From Kitasatospora atroaurantiaca (lineage in GTDB: Bacteria > Actinomycetota > Actinomycetes > Streptomycetales > Streptomycetaceae): 64,000 nt of DNA. The notes beneath the pieces were generated by a model, which did not search any database, had not been told where the DNA came from, and saw only the letters and a program-made list of their open reading frames with translations. Positions 18,786 to 29,871 of the stretch are shown here, piece by piece. Position 1 is the first letter of the stretch, and every line of letters begins with the position of its first letter. The DNA lies in the NCBI RefSeq assembly GCF_007828955.1, contig NZ_VIVR01000001.1:1736001-1800000 (forward strand), written 5' to 3'. A program made the position numbers and the translations under genes.

Positions 18786-19979
18786 CTACGCGACAGTGGC
18801 CTTCAACTGCACCGACGGGTCGGCGGCCAACGCCCGGTCCAGCACCGCGCCGCGTTCGATCAGGCGACGGCCCTGGTTGAGGTCACGCGGGCGGTCGACC
18901 GTGAGCAGGCCGACCAGGCGGCCCTCGCGCAGCCAGAGCACCGTCCAGGACGCGTCGGCCGCCGAGCCGCGCCGGATCAGCTCCTCGGCCCCGGCGTGCC
19001 GTCCGGCGTACTGGACCATGCGGCCGAACTGCTCCGACCAGAAGTACGGCACCGGGTCGTACGGCTCCCCGGCGCCCAGGACGGCGGCCGCCGCCGCCCG
19101 GCCGGACTGCAGCGCGTGGTCCCAGTGCTGGACGGTCAGCCGGGTGCCGGAGCGGGCCGAGGGGTACGAGACGCAGTCGCCGGCCGCCCAGACGTCCGGG
19201 GCGCTGGTGCGCAGGTGCTCGTCGACCAGGATCGCGCCGGCCGCATCGAGCTCGACCGCGCTGCCGGCCAGCCAGCCGGTGGCCGGGCGGGCCCCGATAC
19301 CGACCACCACCTCGTCGGCGGGCACCCGGGCACCGTCGGCGAGCAGCACCGCTCCCGGCTCCACGGCCGCCACCCCGACACCGCAGCGAAGCTCGACCCC
19401 GGCGGCCGCGTACCAGTCGGTCATCAGCGCGCCCAGTTCCGCGGGCAGGGCACCCGGCAGCGGGGTCGGACCGGCCTCGATCACCGTCACCTCGCAGCCC
19501 AGCTGCCGGGCCACGGTCGCCGTCTCGGCGCCGATCCAGCCGGCCCCGACCAGCGCGACCCGGGCGCTGGGCACCAGGCGGGCACGCAGGGCGAGCGCGT
19601 CGTCGACCGTCCGCAGCACCTGGGCACCGGCGGCCCCGGGCAGGGCGACGGCCTCGGCACCGGTGGCGATCACCAGTCCGCCGTACGGGAGTTCACCGGC
19701 GTCGGTGTGCAGCACGCCGGGCTCCAGGCCGGTGGCACGGCGGCCGGGCAGCAGCTCGATGCCGAGATGGTGCCAGTCGATGTCGAAGGCGGTGGTGTCG
19801 CTCTTGCCGAGCAGCACGTCCTTGGAGAGCGGCGGCCGGTCGTACGGCAGGTGCGGCTCCTCGCCGACCAGGGTGATCCGCCCCTGCCAGCCCCCCTGCC
19901 GCAGCGTGAGCGCGCACTGCGCGCCCGCCATCCCGGCGCCTACGACGACCACCCGATCCACGATGTTCAGCTCAGCCAC
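18786..19979 (-). CDS. FAD-dependent ferredoxin reductase-type oxidoreductase
   Basis: 397-aa two-dinucleotide-binding flavoprotein. The FAD motif VVVVGAGMAGAQCALTLR is followed by YDRPPLSKD (ferredoxin reductase family). A second Rossmann motif VALVGAGWIGAETATVARQLG binds NAD(P)H, and VWAAGDCV closes the FAD site. The C-terminal reductase domain follows. GTG start at 19979. It is divergent from thiO; the intergenic region carries the TPP riboswitch on the opposite strand. The electron acceptor is unknown, as no ferredoxin gene is adjacent. The next gene downstream (Rv2175c-type) is 28 nt away and could be co-transcribed. Confidence 0.85.
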   Translation of the reverse strand: MAELNIVDRVVVVGAGMAGAQCALTLRQGGWQGRITLVGEEPHLPYDRPPLSKDVLLGKSDTTAFDIDWHHLGIELLPGRRATGLEPGVLHTDAGELPYGGLVIATGAEAVALPGAAGAQVLRTVDDALALRARLVPSARVALVGAGWIGAETATVARQLGCEVTVIEAGPTPLPGALPAELGALMTDWYAAAGVELRCGVGVAAVEPGAVLLADGARVPADEVVVGIGARPATGWLAGSAVELDAAGAILVDEHLRTSAPDVWAAGDCVSYPSARSGTRLTVQHWDHALQSGRAAAAAVLGAGEPYDPVPYFWSEQFGRMVQYAGRHAGAEELIRRGSAADASWTVLWLREGRLVGLLTVDRPRDLNQGRRLIERGAVLDRALAADPSVQLKATVA

Positions 19980-20062
19980 GCCGCCACCCTATCGAGGGGT
20001 GTCCACGCCTCGTACGCGCCTTCGGCCATCGCGACACCCGGCGTTATGGTGGGTGCACCTCA

Positions 20063-20152
20063 TCACGGGAGCCCGGCGCACCGGGCTGAGAGGCGGGCTT
20101 ACGCGGCCTGCGACCGTCCGAACCTGATCCGGGTCATACCGGCGAAGGGAGA
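20063..20152 (+). ncRNA. TPP riboswitch (THI element)
   Basis: Canonical thi-box features occur in order: GGGAGCCC, CTGAGAGG, then GAACCTGATCCGGGTCAT and ACCGGCGAAGGGA. The element ends 10 nt before the thiO start, so it probably acts by occluding the ribosome-binding site (GGGAGAAT) when thiamine pyrophosphate binds. It controls thiO-thiS-thiG. Confidence 0.96.
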
Positions 20153-20161
20153 ATCCAGACT

Positions 20162-22322
<2,161 letters not shown>

Positions 22323-22334
22323 CCTCTCGCAACC

Positions 22335-22417
22335 GGCGAGCCCAGACTGGGGCCGCATCCGAACGCAGTCGGCGAGCCAGACAGGGGCCGCATCCGAACG
22401 CAGTCGGCGAGCCCAGA
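22335..22417. repeat. 35/36-bp tandem repeat, 2.4 copies
   Basis: Units at 22335-22370 and 22371-22405 share the GGCCGCATCCGAACGCAGTC end. A third partial unit (GGCGAGCCCAGA) continues directly into the left arm of the inverted repeat at 22418. The unit sequence is unrelated to the 32-bp repeat at 17501, but the architecture is the same. Confidence 0.88.
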
Positions 22418-22550
22418 CAGGGGCGCGGGGAACTGCGCTAAACCGGAAGGCAACGACGCAGCCGACGGCAACGGCGGACAGTGCAACCTGCTCCCCCGAG
22501 AACAGTGCCGCATCGGGACCTTCCGTTTCGCGCAGTTCCCTGCGCCCCTA
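22418..22550. repeat. Long inverted repeat, copy 3 of the GGGGAACTGCGC family
   Basis: Left arm 22418-22450 and right arm 22519-22550 pair over about 30 bp with a few mismatches (AACTGCGCTAAACCGGAAGG against CCTTCCGTTTCGCGCAGTT). It lies 3' of thiG and about 60 nt before the kinase start, in a co-directional gap, so it probably terminates the thiamine operon. Confidence 0.85.
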
Positions 22551-22608
22551 AAGGCCGGCCCGTTGCCCGGCAGGTTCTTGGGGCGCCGCGCCGCACTACA
22601 CTCCTCGC

Positions 22609-24363
22609 GTGGACAGAACGCTGCACGATCCGCTGATCGGGACCTTGCTGGACGGCCGGTACCGGGTCGACGAGCGCGTGGCGGCAGGCGGTATGTCCAC
22701 GGTCTACCGGGGTACCGACACCAGGCTCGACCGGGTGGTCGCGCTGAAGGTGATGCACCCCTCGCTGGTCGACGACGCCGAGTTCTCCGCCCGTTTCATC
22801 CGGGAGGCCAAAGCCGTCGCCCGGCTCGCCCACCCGAATGTGGTCAACGTCTTCGACCAGGGCGCCGACGGCCGGACGGTCTTCCTGGCCATGGAGTACG
22901 TGCCCGGCCGCACCCTGCGCGACGTCCTGAGGGACCGCGGAGCGCTCAGCGTCCGCGCCGCCCTGGACATCCTGGAGCCGGTGCTGGCCGCCCTCGGCGC
23001 CGCCCACCGAGCCGGCCTCGTCCACCGGGACGTGAAGCCGGAGAACGTACTGATCACCGACGGCGGCCTGGTCAAGGTCGCCGACTTCGGCCTGGTCCGG
23101 CTGCTCTCCGGTACGGACGGCTCGGTCACCAGCACCACCTCGGCCGGCACCGTGCTCGGCACGGTGTCCTACCTGGCCCCCGAGCAGGTCCAGCCCGGTA
23201 CGCCGACCGACCAGCGGGTGGACGTGTACGCCTCGGGCATCCTGCTGTACGAGATGCTGACCGGCGCCAAGCCGCACACCGGGGACAACCCGATGCAGGT
23301 GATCTACCGTCACCTGCACGAGGACGTCCCGCCGCCCTCGCGGGTCGCCCCGAGCGTCGGGCCCGAACTGGACGCGATAGTCGCCGCCGCGACCGCCCGT
23401 GACCCGCAGGCCCGCCCGTACGACGCCGTCGAGCTGCTGGCCGCCCTGCAGCGGGCCCGGCGCGGCCTGACGCCCGCTCAACTGGACGCCGAGCCGCCCG
23501 CCTCCTCCCGCCCCACCCCGCAGTACCCGACCGGCGAGCTGACCTCCGTCCTGGACCGGCCGGTGAACCCGCAGGCCGAGCAGCCGGTGGAGCGGACCAG
23601 CGTGCTGGACGTCCCGACGCTGATGCTCGCCCGGCCGCGCCCGTACGACGAGCCGACCCCCGTACGGGCCGAGCGGCCGCGCCGCTCGCGCAAGCCGCTG
23701 ATCTGGGTCTCCGTGATCGCCGCAGTGCTGCTCCTGGTCGGCGGGGCCAGCTACTTCCTGTCCGGTGCGCTGTACACGACGATGCCGAGCGTGCTCGGGC
23801 AGACCCAGGCGCAGGCGGTGGCGACGCTGGAGACCGCCGGGCTGCAGGGCGCGTTCACCCAGCAGTTCAGCGAGACCGTGCCCTCGGGTCAGGTGATGTC
23901 GACCGATCCGGGCGTCGGGCAGCGGGTCCGCAAGAGCGATCCGGTGAAGGTCACCCTCTCCAAGGGCCCGGAGCGGGTCGCCGTGCCCGGCGTCGTCGGG
24001 AAGCCGCTCGCCCAGGCCAGGCAGGCGCTCACCGATGGCCGCCTGACGCCGGGTACGACCACCGAGGAGTTCAGCGACACCGTGCCCGAGGGCTCGGTGG
24101 TCAGCGCCGATCCGGCTGTCGGCCGGCAGCTCGCGGTGAACACTCCGGTGGCCCTTGTGGTCAGCAAGGGCATGGTCCCGGTGCCGAGCGTGGTGGGTCT
24201 GACGAAGGACGAGGCCACCAAGGCGCTGACCGACGCGGGCTTCAAGACCCAGAGCAACGGGCTCAACCTGTTCGGCACCGGCAAGGTGGTCAGCCAGACG
24301 CCGACGGCGGGTCAGCGACGCCCGCAGGACACCGTCGTGGTGATCAACTTCGGCCTGTTCTGA
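22609..24363 (+). CDS. PASTA-domain Ser/Thr protein kinase (PknL/PkaF-like)
   Basis: Membrane-anchored Hanks-type kinase, 584 aa. The kinase domain (about residues 15-285) has Lys47 in VALKVMH, the catalytic Asp141 in HRDVKPEN and a DFG (VADFGLVR). A juxtamembrane linker of about 80 residues and one transmembrane helix (about 365-383) are followed by three extracellular PASTA repeats (about 390-455, 460-520, 522-584). These are expected to sense peptidoglycan fragments. GTG start at 22609. By position it corresponds to PknL beside Rv2175c in mycobacteria, although here the two genes are separated by the thiamine block. Confidence 0.93.
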   Translation: MDRTLHDPLIGTLLDGRYRVDERVAAGGMSTVYRGTDTRLDRVVALKVMHPSLVDDAEFSARFIREAKAVARLAHPNVVNVFDQGADGRTVFLAMEYVPGRTLRDVLRDRGALSVRAALDILEPVLAALGAAHRAGLVHRDVKPENVLITDGGLVKVADFGLVRLLSGTDGSVTSTTSAGTVLGTVSYLAPEQVQPGTPTDQRVDVYASGILLYEMLTGAKPHTGDNPMQVIYRHLHEDVPPPSRVAPSVGPELDAIVAAATARDPQARPYDAVELLAALQRARRGLTPAQLDAEPPASSRPTPQYPTGELTSVLDRPVNPQAEQPVERTSVLDVPTLMLARPRPYDEPTPVRAERPRRSRKPLIWVSVIAAVLLLVGGASYFLSGALYTTMPSVLGQTQAQAVATLETAGLQGAFTQQFSETVPSGQVMSTDPGVGQRVRKSDPVKVTLSKGPERVAVPGVVGKPLAQARQALTDGRLTPGTTTEEFSDTVPEGSVVSADPAVGRQLAVNTPVALVVSKGMVPVPSVVGLTKDEATKALTDAGFKTQSNGLNLFGTGKVVSQTPTAGQRRPQDTVVVINFGLF

Positions 24364-24524
24364 GCCCGTTGGCCCCTGCCGCGGCCGGTTCGGTAAAGAA
24401 CGAACCATATCCGCGTAAGACCTTTGCGCAGGCCCGGCCGACGGGCCCTCAACCCGGCTGTTCCGCCGATTCGGTGCGGTAGCTTGACGCCGACCGAACG
24501 CGAGGCCACGACGGGGAGCAGAGC

Positions 24525-24839
24525 ATGCAGGACGGGTACCGGGTCCATCCGGAGGCGCTCGACAGATACGCCGCACAGTTGGAACAGGCGTCGGAGCGCG
24601 TCCTGCAGATCATGAGCTCCCTGGGCTCGATCGAGATCCCGTCCAACGCCTTCGGACTGCTCCCGGACGCGCACGGGCTGTACACCTCCTACCAGGAGCA
24701 CCACGACGCGGACCTGCAGAACTGCTCCGACCTGTCGCAGCTGCTGATGGACACCGCCGAAGGGCTCTCCGGCACCGCCGAGGGCTACCGGAACATCGAC
24801 TTCGACGTGGTTCGCACGATGGAGGTCATCCCCGCGTGA
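24525..24839 (+). CDS. EspC-like type VII secretion-associated small protein
   Basis: 104-aa helical protein resembling the ESX secretion-associated EspC/WXG100-like families. N-terminal VHPEALDRYAAQLEQASERVL, a central NAFGLLPDAHGLYTSYQEHH, and a C-terminal helix ending in EGYRNIDFD fit that layout (helix, turn with FG, helix, Yx3D-like end). No WXG motif. The ATG at 24525 has a GGGGAG ribosome-binding site. The stop overlaps the next gene (GTGA). No ESX ATPase or EccB/D gene is in the window, so the secretion route is inferred from family resemblance only. Confidence 0.65.
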   Translation: MQDGYRVHPEALDRYAAQLEQASERVLQIMSSLGSIEIPSNAFGLLPDAHGLYTSYQEHHDADLQNCSDLSQLLMDTAEGLSGTAEGYRNIDFDVVRTMEVIPA

Positions 24840-25825
24840 GCACCATGCAGAGCTGGGGCACCTCCGATGCCTACAGCTGGGCCCGGCAGCACAACCGGCA
24901 GGAGTTCCCCGCTGTCCCGGAGGCCAAGAGCCCCGACCGCAGCGGTATCAGCGGCGCCCTGGACGAGGCCGTCGAGTGGACGCTGGAGAAGACCGGTGTC
25001 CTGACCTGGCTCGAAAAGGTCACCGGCGCACCGGAGTTGCTCACCGAGGCGGCCAAGGCGTGGCACGACCGGGCCGTCGACATGCAGCAGGTCGCCGATG
25101 ACCTGCGGACCGGCGCCACCCAGCTCTCCGAGGACTGGCAGGGCCAGGCCTCGGACTCCTTCGCCAGGCACACCGGCGAGATCGTCACGGCCGTCGACGC
25201 CACCGCCGAGGACATGAGCCAGACGGCCCAGATCCTCGGCCAGGCGGCGAAGGAGTGCGAGCTCGCCGAGGAGACGGTGATCCACCTGATCTCCGAGCTG
25301 ATCGAAATGCTGATCGCTCAGCTGGCGACCAGCTTCATCCTCGACCTGGTGACATTCGGCATGGCGACCGTCGTCGACGCTCTGGTGAGTGGGGCCGAGG
25401 TTGCGGTTTATATCGAGCGAATCGGGGTGGTCTCCGAGAGGCTCGCTACTGTACTCAAGGACCTGATGAAGGCGATCAAGGAACTCAAGGAGGCCCAGCG
25501 AGCCGGCAAGCCGATCAAGGAGATCCTCCAGCAGGCCCGGAAGGTTCGCAGCGCGGCCGCTGACGTCCGAAAGACCGCCAAGGCGCTGAGCGGCAAGGAG
25601 GGCAAGGAGGAGGGCCTTAGCCTGCTGCAGCGGCAGGCACTGAAGCTGCCGCAGAAGGCCGTCGAGCACGGCCTCAAGGAGGTCGGCCTCGACAGGAAGT
25701 GGAAGGGTCCGCTCAAGGACTACGCCATGGACGAAACCGGGCGACGCTCGCTGCTGGACAACGGCGACGAGGCACCCCCGGCATACCATGTCGACCGCAG
25801 CCGGATCGAGGAGGCCTTCGGGTGA
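24836..25825 (+). CDS. Large WXG100-like helical protein, possible T7SS substrate
   Basis: 329 aa. The N-terminal half has a helical hairpin with a WXG-type turn (W101-Q-G in SEDWQGQASDSFARH), followed by TAEDMSQTAQILGQAAKECELAE. A hydrophobic helical segment (about 160-200) precedes a Lys-rich coiled-coil region (about 205-280) and a C-terminal tail without recognised domain. The layout resembles LXG/WXG-type effectors, but no toxin motif was recognised. Both ends overlap neighbouring genes by 4 nt, so the three genes are tightly co-translated. It may form a complex with the upstream EspC-like protein. Confidence 0.62.
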   Translation: MSTMQSWGTSDAYSWARQHNRQEFPAVPEAKSPDRSGISGALDEAVEWTLEKTGVLTWLEKVTGAPELLTEAAKAWHDRAVDMQQVADDLRTGATQLSEDWQGQASDSFARHTGEIVTAVDATAEDMSQTAQILGQAAKECELAEETVIHLISELIEMLIAQLATSFILDLVTFGMATVVDALVSGAEVAVYIERIGVVSERLATVLKDLMKAIKELKEAQRAGKPIKEILQQARKVRSAAADVRKTAKALSGKEGKEEGLSLLQRQALKLPQKAVEHGLKEVGLDRKWKGPLKDYAMDETGRRSLLDNGDEAPPAYHVDRSRIEEAFG

Positions 25826-26460
25826 GCACGTACCAGCCGACCACCGTCGGCCCCACCTGGCTCCACCCGGTGGTGACACCGCATCTGCGCCAGGGCGAGG
25901 TCTTGCTCGGCGCGGTCCAGTGCGGGATCGACGACCTGCTCCCGCTGAAGGTCCCCCGGGCCTACCGGTGGAAGAAGCCGAAGCGGTCGGCCGACGTCGA
26001 GAGTTGGTTCGGCGCGCTGTTCAACACGATCTTCCCCGAGTGGATGAATCCGTTCACCGTCAGCTGGCGCGGGCCAGCCCTTGGGCGGAGAAGCTACCGG
26101 GCGATCCGCCGACCGTTCCACGGTGGCTCGTGGTCGGGAGGCTGGCAGAGCACGGCCGGGCAGCTTCTCTGCGCCGTGCGCAATGCGGCAGCGCCGAAGA
26201 TCCTCTGGGACAAGGATGATGTGACCCTTGTCCTGACCAGCCACCGGCTCCTGCTGCTCAGCAGCGAGTCGCGCGCCGGGCAGCCCCAGGCCGAGCACCT
26301 GCTGGCCGAGCTCCCCCGCGGTGCGTACGTCCGCCGCCGCGAGCCGCATCCGGCGCGTCAGGCGTACCGGCTGGACCTCGCCTTCGGCGACGGCTCCTGG
26401 CTGGCCTTCCGGATGGGCGAGACCGAGACGGTCCCGGCCGTCGCAGCACTGCTGGACTGA
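25822..26460 (+). CDS. Uncharacterised protein with PH/GRAM-like C-terminal region
   Basis: 212 aa, no signal peptide or transmembrane helix evident. The C-terminal third (VTLVLTSHRLLLLSS ... LDLAFGDGSWLAFRMG) looks like a bacterial PH or GRAM-type beta-rich domain. The N-terminal portion is Trp/Arg-rich and unrecognised. The GTG at 25822 overlaps the WXG100-like gene stop. Third gene of a T7SS-like operon; it could be an accessory, chaperone or protective partner of the secreted protein. That role is speculative. Confidence 0.55.
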   Translation: MSTYQPTTVGPTWLHPVVTPHLRQGEVLLGAVQCGIDDLLPLKVPRAYRWKKPKRSADVESWFGALFNTIFPEWMNPFTVSWRGPALGRRSYRAIRRPFHGGSWSGGWQSTAGQLLCAVRNAAAPKILWDKDDVTLVLTSHRLLLLSSESRAGQPQAEHLLAELPRGAYVRRREPHPARQAYRLDLAFGDGSWLAFRMGETETVPAVAALLD

Positions 26461-26472
26461 GCAGGGGCGCCG

Positions 26473-27102
26473 CTACCGCAACGGCCCGTCGCCGGGCTCC
26501 TCCTGGTACGAGTAACGCTGCTCGGACCAGGGGTCGGCGCGGTTGTGGTAGCCGCGTTCCTCCCAGAAACCCCGCCGGTCGGCGCGCATGTACTCGACTG
26601 CGCGCACCCACTTGGGGCCCTTCCAGGCGTACAGCTGCGGGACCACCAGCCGGACGGGGAAGCCGTGCTCGACGGTGAGCGGCTCGCCGTTGCGGTGGGT
26701 GGCGAAGACCGTGCGCGGGTCCGCGAAGTCGGCGAGGCGCAGGTTGGAGCTGTAGCCGTACTCGGCCCAGACCATCACATGGGTGACGTCGTCGGCCGGC
26801 GGCACCAGGTCGAGGATGGTGGAGGCCGACACGCCGCTCCACTCGCTGCCGAGCATGGAGAAGCGGGTGACACAGTGAAGGTCACCTCGCACGGTGACCC
26901 GCGGCAGGGCGTTGAAGCCCTCGAAGTCCCAGCTGTGCTTGTCGGCCGAGGCGGTGGCCCCGAAAACCTGGAAGTCCCACGTCAGCGGCTTGAAGCGCGG
27001 GACGGGGCCGTAGTGCAGCACCGGCCAGCCGCGCTGCAGGCGCTGCCCGGGAGGGAGCCTCGGGTCAGACGACTGAAGCGGTTCTTGTTCGGACTGACCC
27101 AT
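26473..27102 (-). CDS. Molybdopterin-dependent sulfite oxidase-type oxidoreductase
   Basis: 209-aa single-domain protein of the sulfite oxidase/YedY-like superfamily. HCVTRFSMLGSEWSGV contains the expected molybdenum-ligating Cys. Other family features include EYGYSSNLRLADF and HGFPVRLVVPQLYAWKGPKWVRAVEY. It lacks a signal peptide and the C-terminal dimerisation domain of full sulfite oxidases, so it is the short actinobacterial type. ATG at 27102. Convergent with the T7SS-like operon. Substrate unknown. Confidence 0.85.
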   Translation of the reverse strand: MGQSEQEPLQSSDPRLPPGQRLQRGWPVLHYGPVPRFKPLTWDFQVFGATASADKHSWDFEGFNALPRVTVRGDLHCVTRFSMLGSEWSGVSASTILDLVPPADDVTHVMVWAEYGYSSNLRLADFADPRTVFATHRNGEPLTVEHGFPVRLVVPQLYAWKGPKWVRAVEYMRADRRGFWEERGYHNRADPWSEQRYSYQEEPGDGPLR

Positions 27103-27290
27103 GGCTCCATGGTGACAGACCGCGGGCACTCCGCCGCGCGCACCCCTACCGGGCCCCAATTTCCGGCAAATCGGATATTCCGACGCATCTATCACTAAGT
27201 GTGAACTTACTGGAATTTACGCCCTGGACAGTGCCACCATGCGGTCAGCCGTGGTTCCGCGCGTGACGTCTGAAGCAGGAAGGCACCGCC

Positions 27291-27770
27291 ATGAAGGGCG
27301 ACCCCGAGGTCATCGAGTTCCTCAACGAGCAGCTCACCGCCGAGCTGACCGCGATCAACCAGTACTTCCTGCACGCCAAGATGCAGGAGAACTTCGGCTG
27401 GACGAAGCTCGCGAAGTACACCCGGCACGAGTCGTTCGACGAGATGAAGCACGCCGAGGTGCTCACCGACCGGATCCTCTTCCTCGACGGGCTGCCCAAC
27501 TACCAGCGGCTCTTCCACGTCCGGATCGGTCAGACGGTCAAGGAGATGTTCGAGGCGGACCGCCAGGTCGAGGTGGAGGCCATCGACCGGCTGCGGCGCG
27601 GGATCGTGGTGATGCGGGCCAAGAACGACGTCACCTCGGCCAACATCTTCGAGGACATCCTGGCGGACGAGGAGCACCACATCGACTACCTCGACACCCA
27701 GCTCGAGCTGCTCGAGAAGCTCGGTGAGGCGCTCTACCTGGCCCAGCTGATCGAGCAGCCGGAGTCCTGA
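27291..27770 (+). CDS. bfr: Bacterioferritin
   Basis: Iron-storage subunit of 159 aa. The di-iron ligands of the four-helix bundle are visible (E18, E47-x2-E51-x2-H54, E94, E127-x2-H130 region) and Met52, the haem ligand, is conserved. A 24-mer cage storing ferric iron in the cytoplasm is expected. It is paired with the bacterioferritin-associated ferredoxin gene, which is convergent and 32 nt away. No iron box was recognised directly upstream of bfr. Confidence 0.95.
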   Translation: MKGDPEVIEFLNEQLTAELTAINQYFLHAKMQENFGWTKLAKYTRHESFDEMKHAEVLTDRILFLDGLPNYQRLFHVRIGQTVKEMFEADRQVEVEAIDRLRRGIVVMRAKNDVTSANIFEDILADEEHHIDYLDTQLELLEKLGEALYLAQLIEQPES

Positions 27771-27802
27771 GCCGCGGGATCCCCGAGCGGGAGCGCTGCC
27801 CC

Positions 27803-28060
27803 TCAGGCGGCGCGCAGCGGCCGGACGGCCTCGACCAGGCCGGTCTCCGGCTCAGCCAGCCCGAGCTTGGCGGCCAGCCGCGCTGTCGGGCACGGGCGGG
27901 CACCGTGCTCACCCAGCAGGGCCTGGATGCGTCGCACGCAGGAGCCGCAGTCGGTGCCGGCCTTGCAGCCCTTGGCTATCCGGCGCGGGGTGTCGGCGCC
28001 GTTCTCGATCTGCTTCTTGACCTGGTCCTCGGTGACCGCATGGCACATGCACACGTACAT
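27803..28060 (-). CDS. bfd: Bacterioferritin-associated ferredoxin Bfd
   Basis: [2Fe-2S] ferredoxin that reduces ferric iron in bacterioferritin for release. The MYVCMCHAVTEDQVKKQIE start and CKAGTDCGSC supply the four cluster Cys in the CxC...CxxxxCxxC spacing of BFD-like domains. 85 aa. The ATG at 28060 was preferred over one five codons upstream because GGGAGAG is correctly spaced before it. An iron-box-like palindrome lies 53-71 nt upstream, so expression is probably induced on iron limitation. Confidence 0.92.
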   Translation of the reverse strand: MYVCMCHAVTEDQVKKQIENGADTPRRIAKGCKAGTDCGSCVRRIQALLGEHGARPCPTARLAAKLGLAEPETGLVEAVRPLRAA

Positions 28061-28112
28061 CGCGGTCTCTCCCAACGGTCAGGCTCACAGATAGAGCCAA
28101 GGCTTCCCTTAG

Positions 28113-28131
28113 CTCGCTAAGCCTTACCTTA
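28113..28131 (-). promoter_or_regulatory. Putative IdeR/DmdR iron box upstream of bfd
   Basis: On the minus strand TAAGGTAAGGCTTAGCGAG matches the IdeR/DmdR consensus TTAGGTTAGGCTAACCTAA at 13 of 19 positions, including the GGCT core. Position is 53-71 nt before the bfd start. Confidence 0.6.
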
Positions 28132-28151
28132 CCCAAGCATCCGGGCATGAC

Positions 28152-28196
28152 AAAGCCCCTCCGACCTCGGGAATCCCGAGACCGAAGGGGCCTTCA
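28152..28196 (-). terminator. Terminator of the DAHP synthase gene
   Basis: On the minus strand GCCCCTTCGGTCTCGGGA pairs with TCCCGAGGTCGGAGGGGC (one mismatch), followed by TTTG. It begins about 28 nt past the DAHP synthase stop. Confidence 0.85.
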
Positions 28197-28223
28197 TCAC
28201 ATTGCGATCAACGCAGCCAAGGA

Positions 28224-29673
<1,450 letters not shown>

Positions 29674-29680
29674 CAGAGCC

Positions 29681-29740
29681 ATGAACGCGCCCCACACCTA
29701 CTCCTGGTGGTGGACCATCCCCGAGGTGGCCCACCGATAG
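29681..29740 (+). CDS. trpL: trp operon leader peptide
   Basis: 19-codon ORF encoding MNAPHTYSWWWTIPEVAHR with three consecutive Trp codons (29705-29713), followed by TAG. A GC-rich hairpin begins 18 nt after the stop and the anthranilate synthase gene follows. Ribosome stalling at the Trp run under tryptophan limitation would prevent terminator formation. The WWWT core followed by a short tail resembles the Streptomyces trpE leader peptide I recall. No ribosome-binding site precedes the ATG, in keeping with leaderless initiation. Confidence 0.9.
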   Translation: MNAPHTYSWWWTIPEVAHR

Positions 29741-29758
29741 CGCGTCTCCAGACGAGCA

Positions 29759-29786
29759 CGACGGCCGCCCCTCGGGGCGGCCGTCG
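29759..29786 (+). terminator. trp attenuator hairpin
   Basis: CGACGGCCGCCCC pairs with GGGGCGGCCGTCG: 13 bp, all GC-rich, 2-nt nominal loop. It starts 18 nt after the leader-peptide stop and precedes the synthase gene by about 85 nt. No U-tract follows, as usual in this group. An anti-terminator partner was not mapped. Confidence 0.82.
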
Positions 29787-29871
29787 GCGTATAACCGCCT
29801 GATGGCCCTCCGGGAAACGATGCGGACCGGTACCGCACCAGCGACGACTCCCCGGAAGGAACCATCCTCTC

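Noticed and set aside
22335..22417. Possible CRISPR array or iteron origin
   Set aside because: Only 2.4 direct units without spacers; no replication gene nearby.
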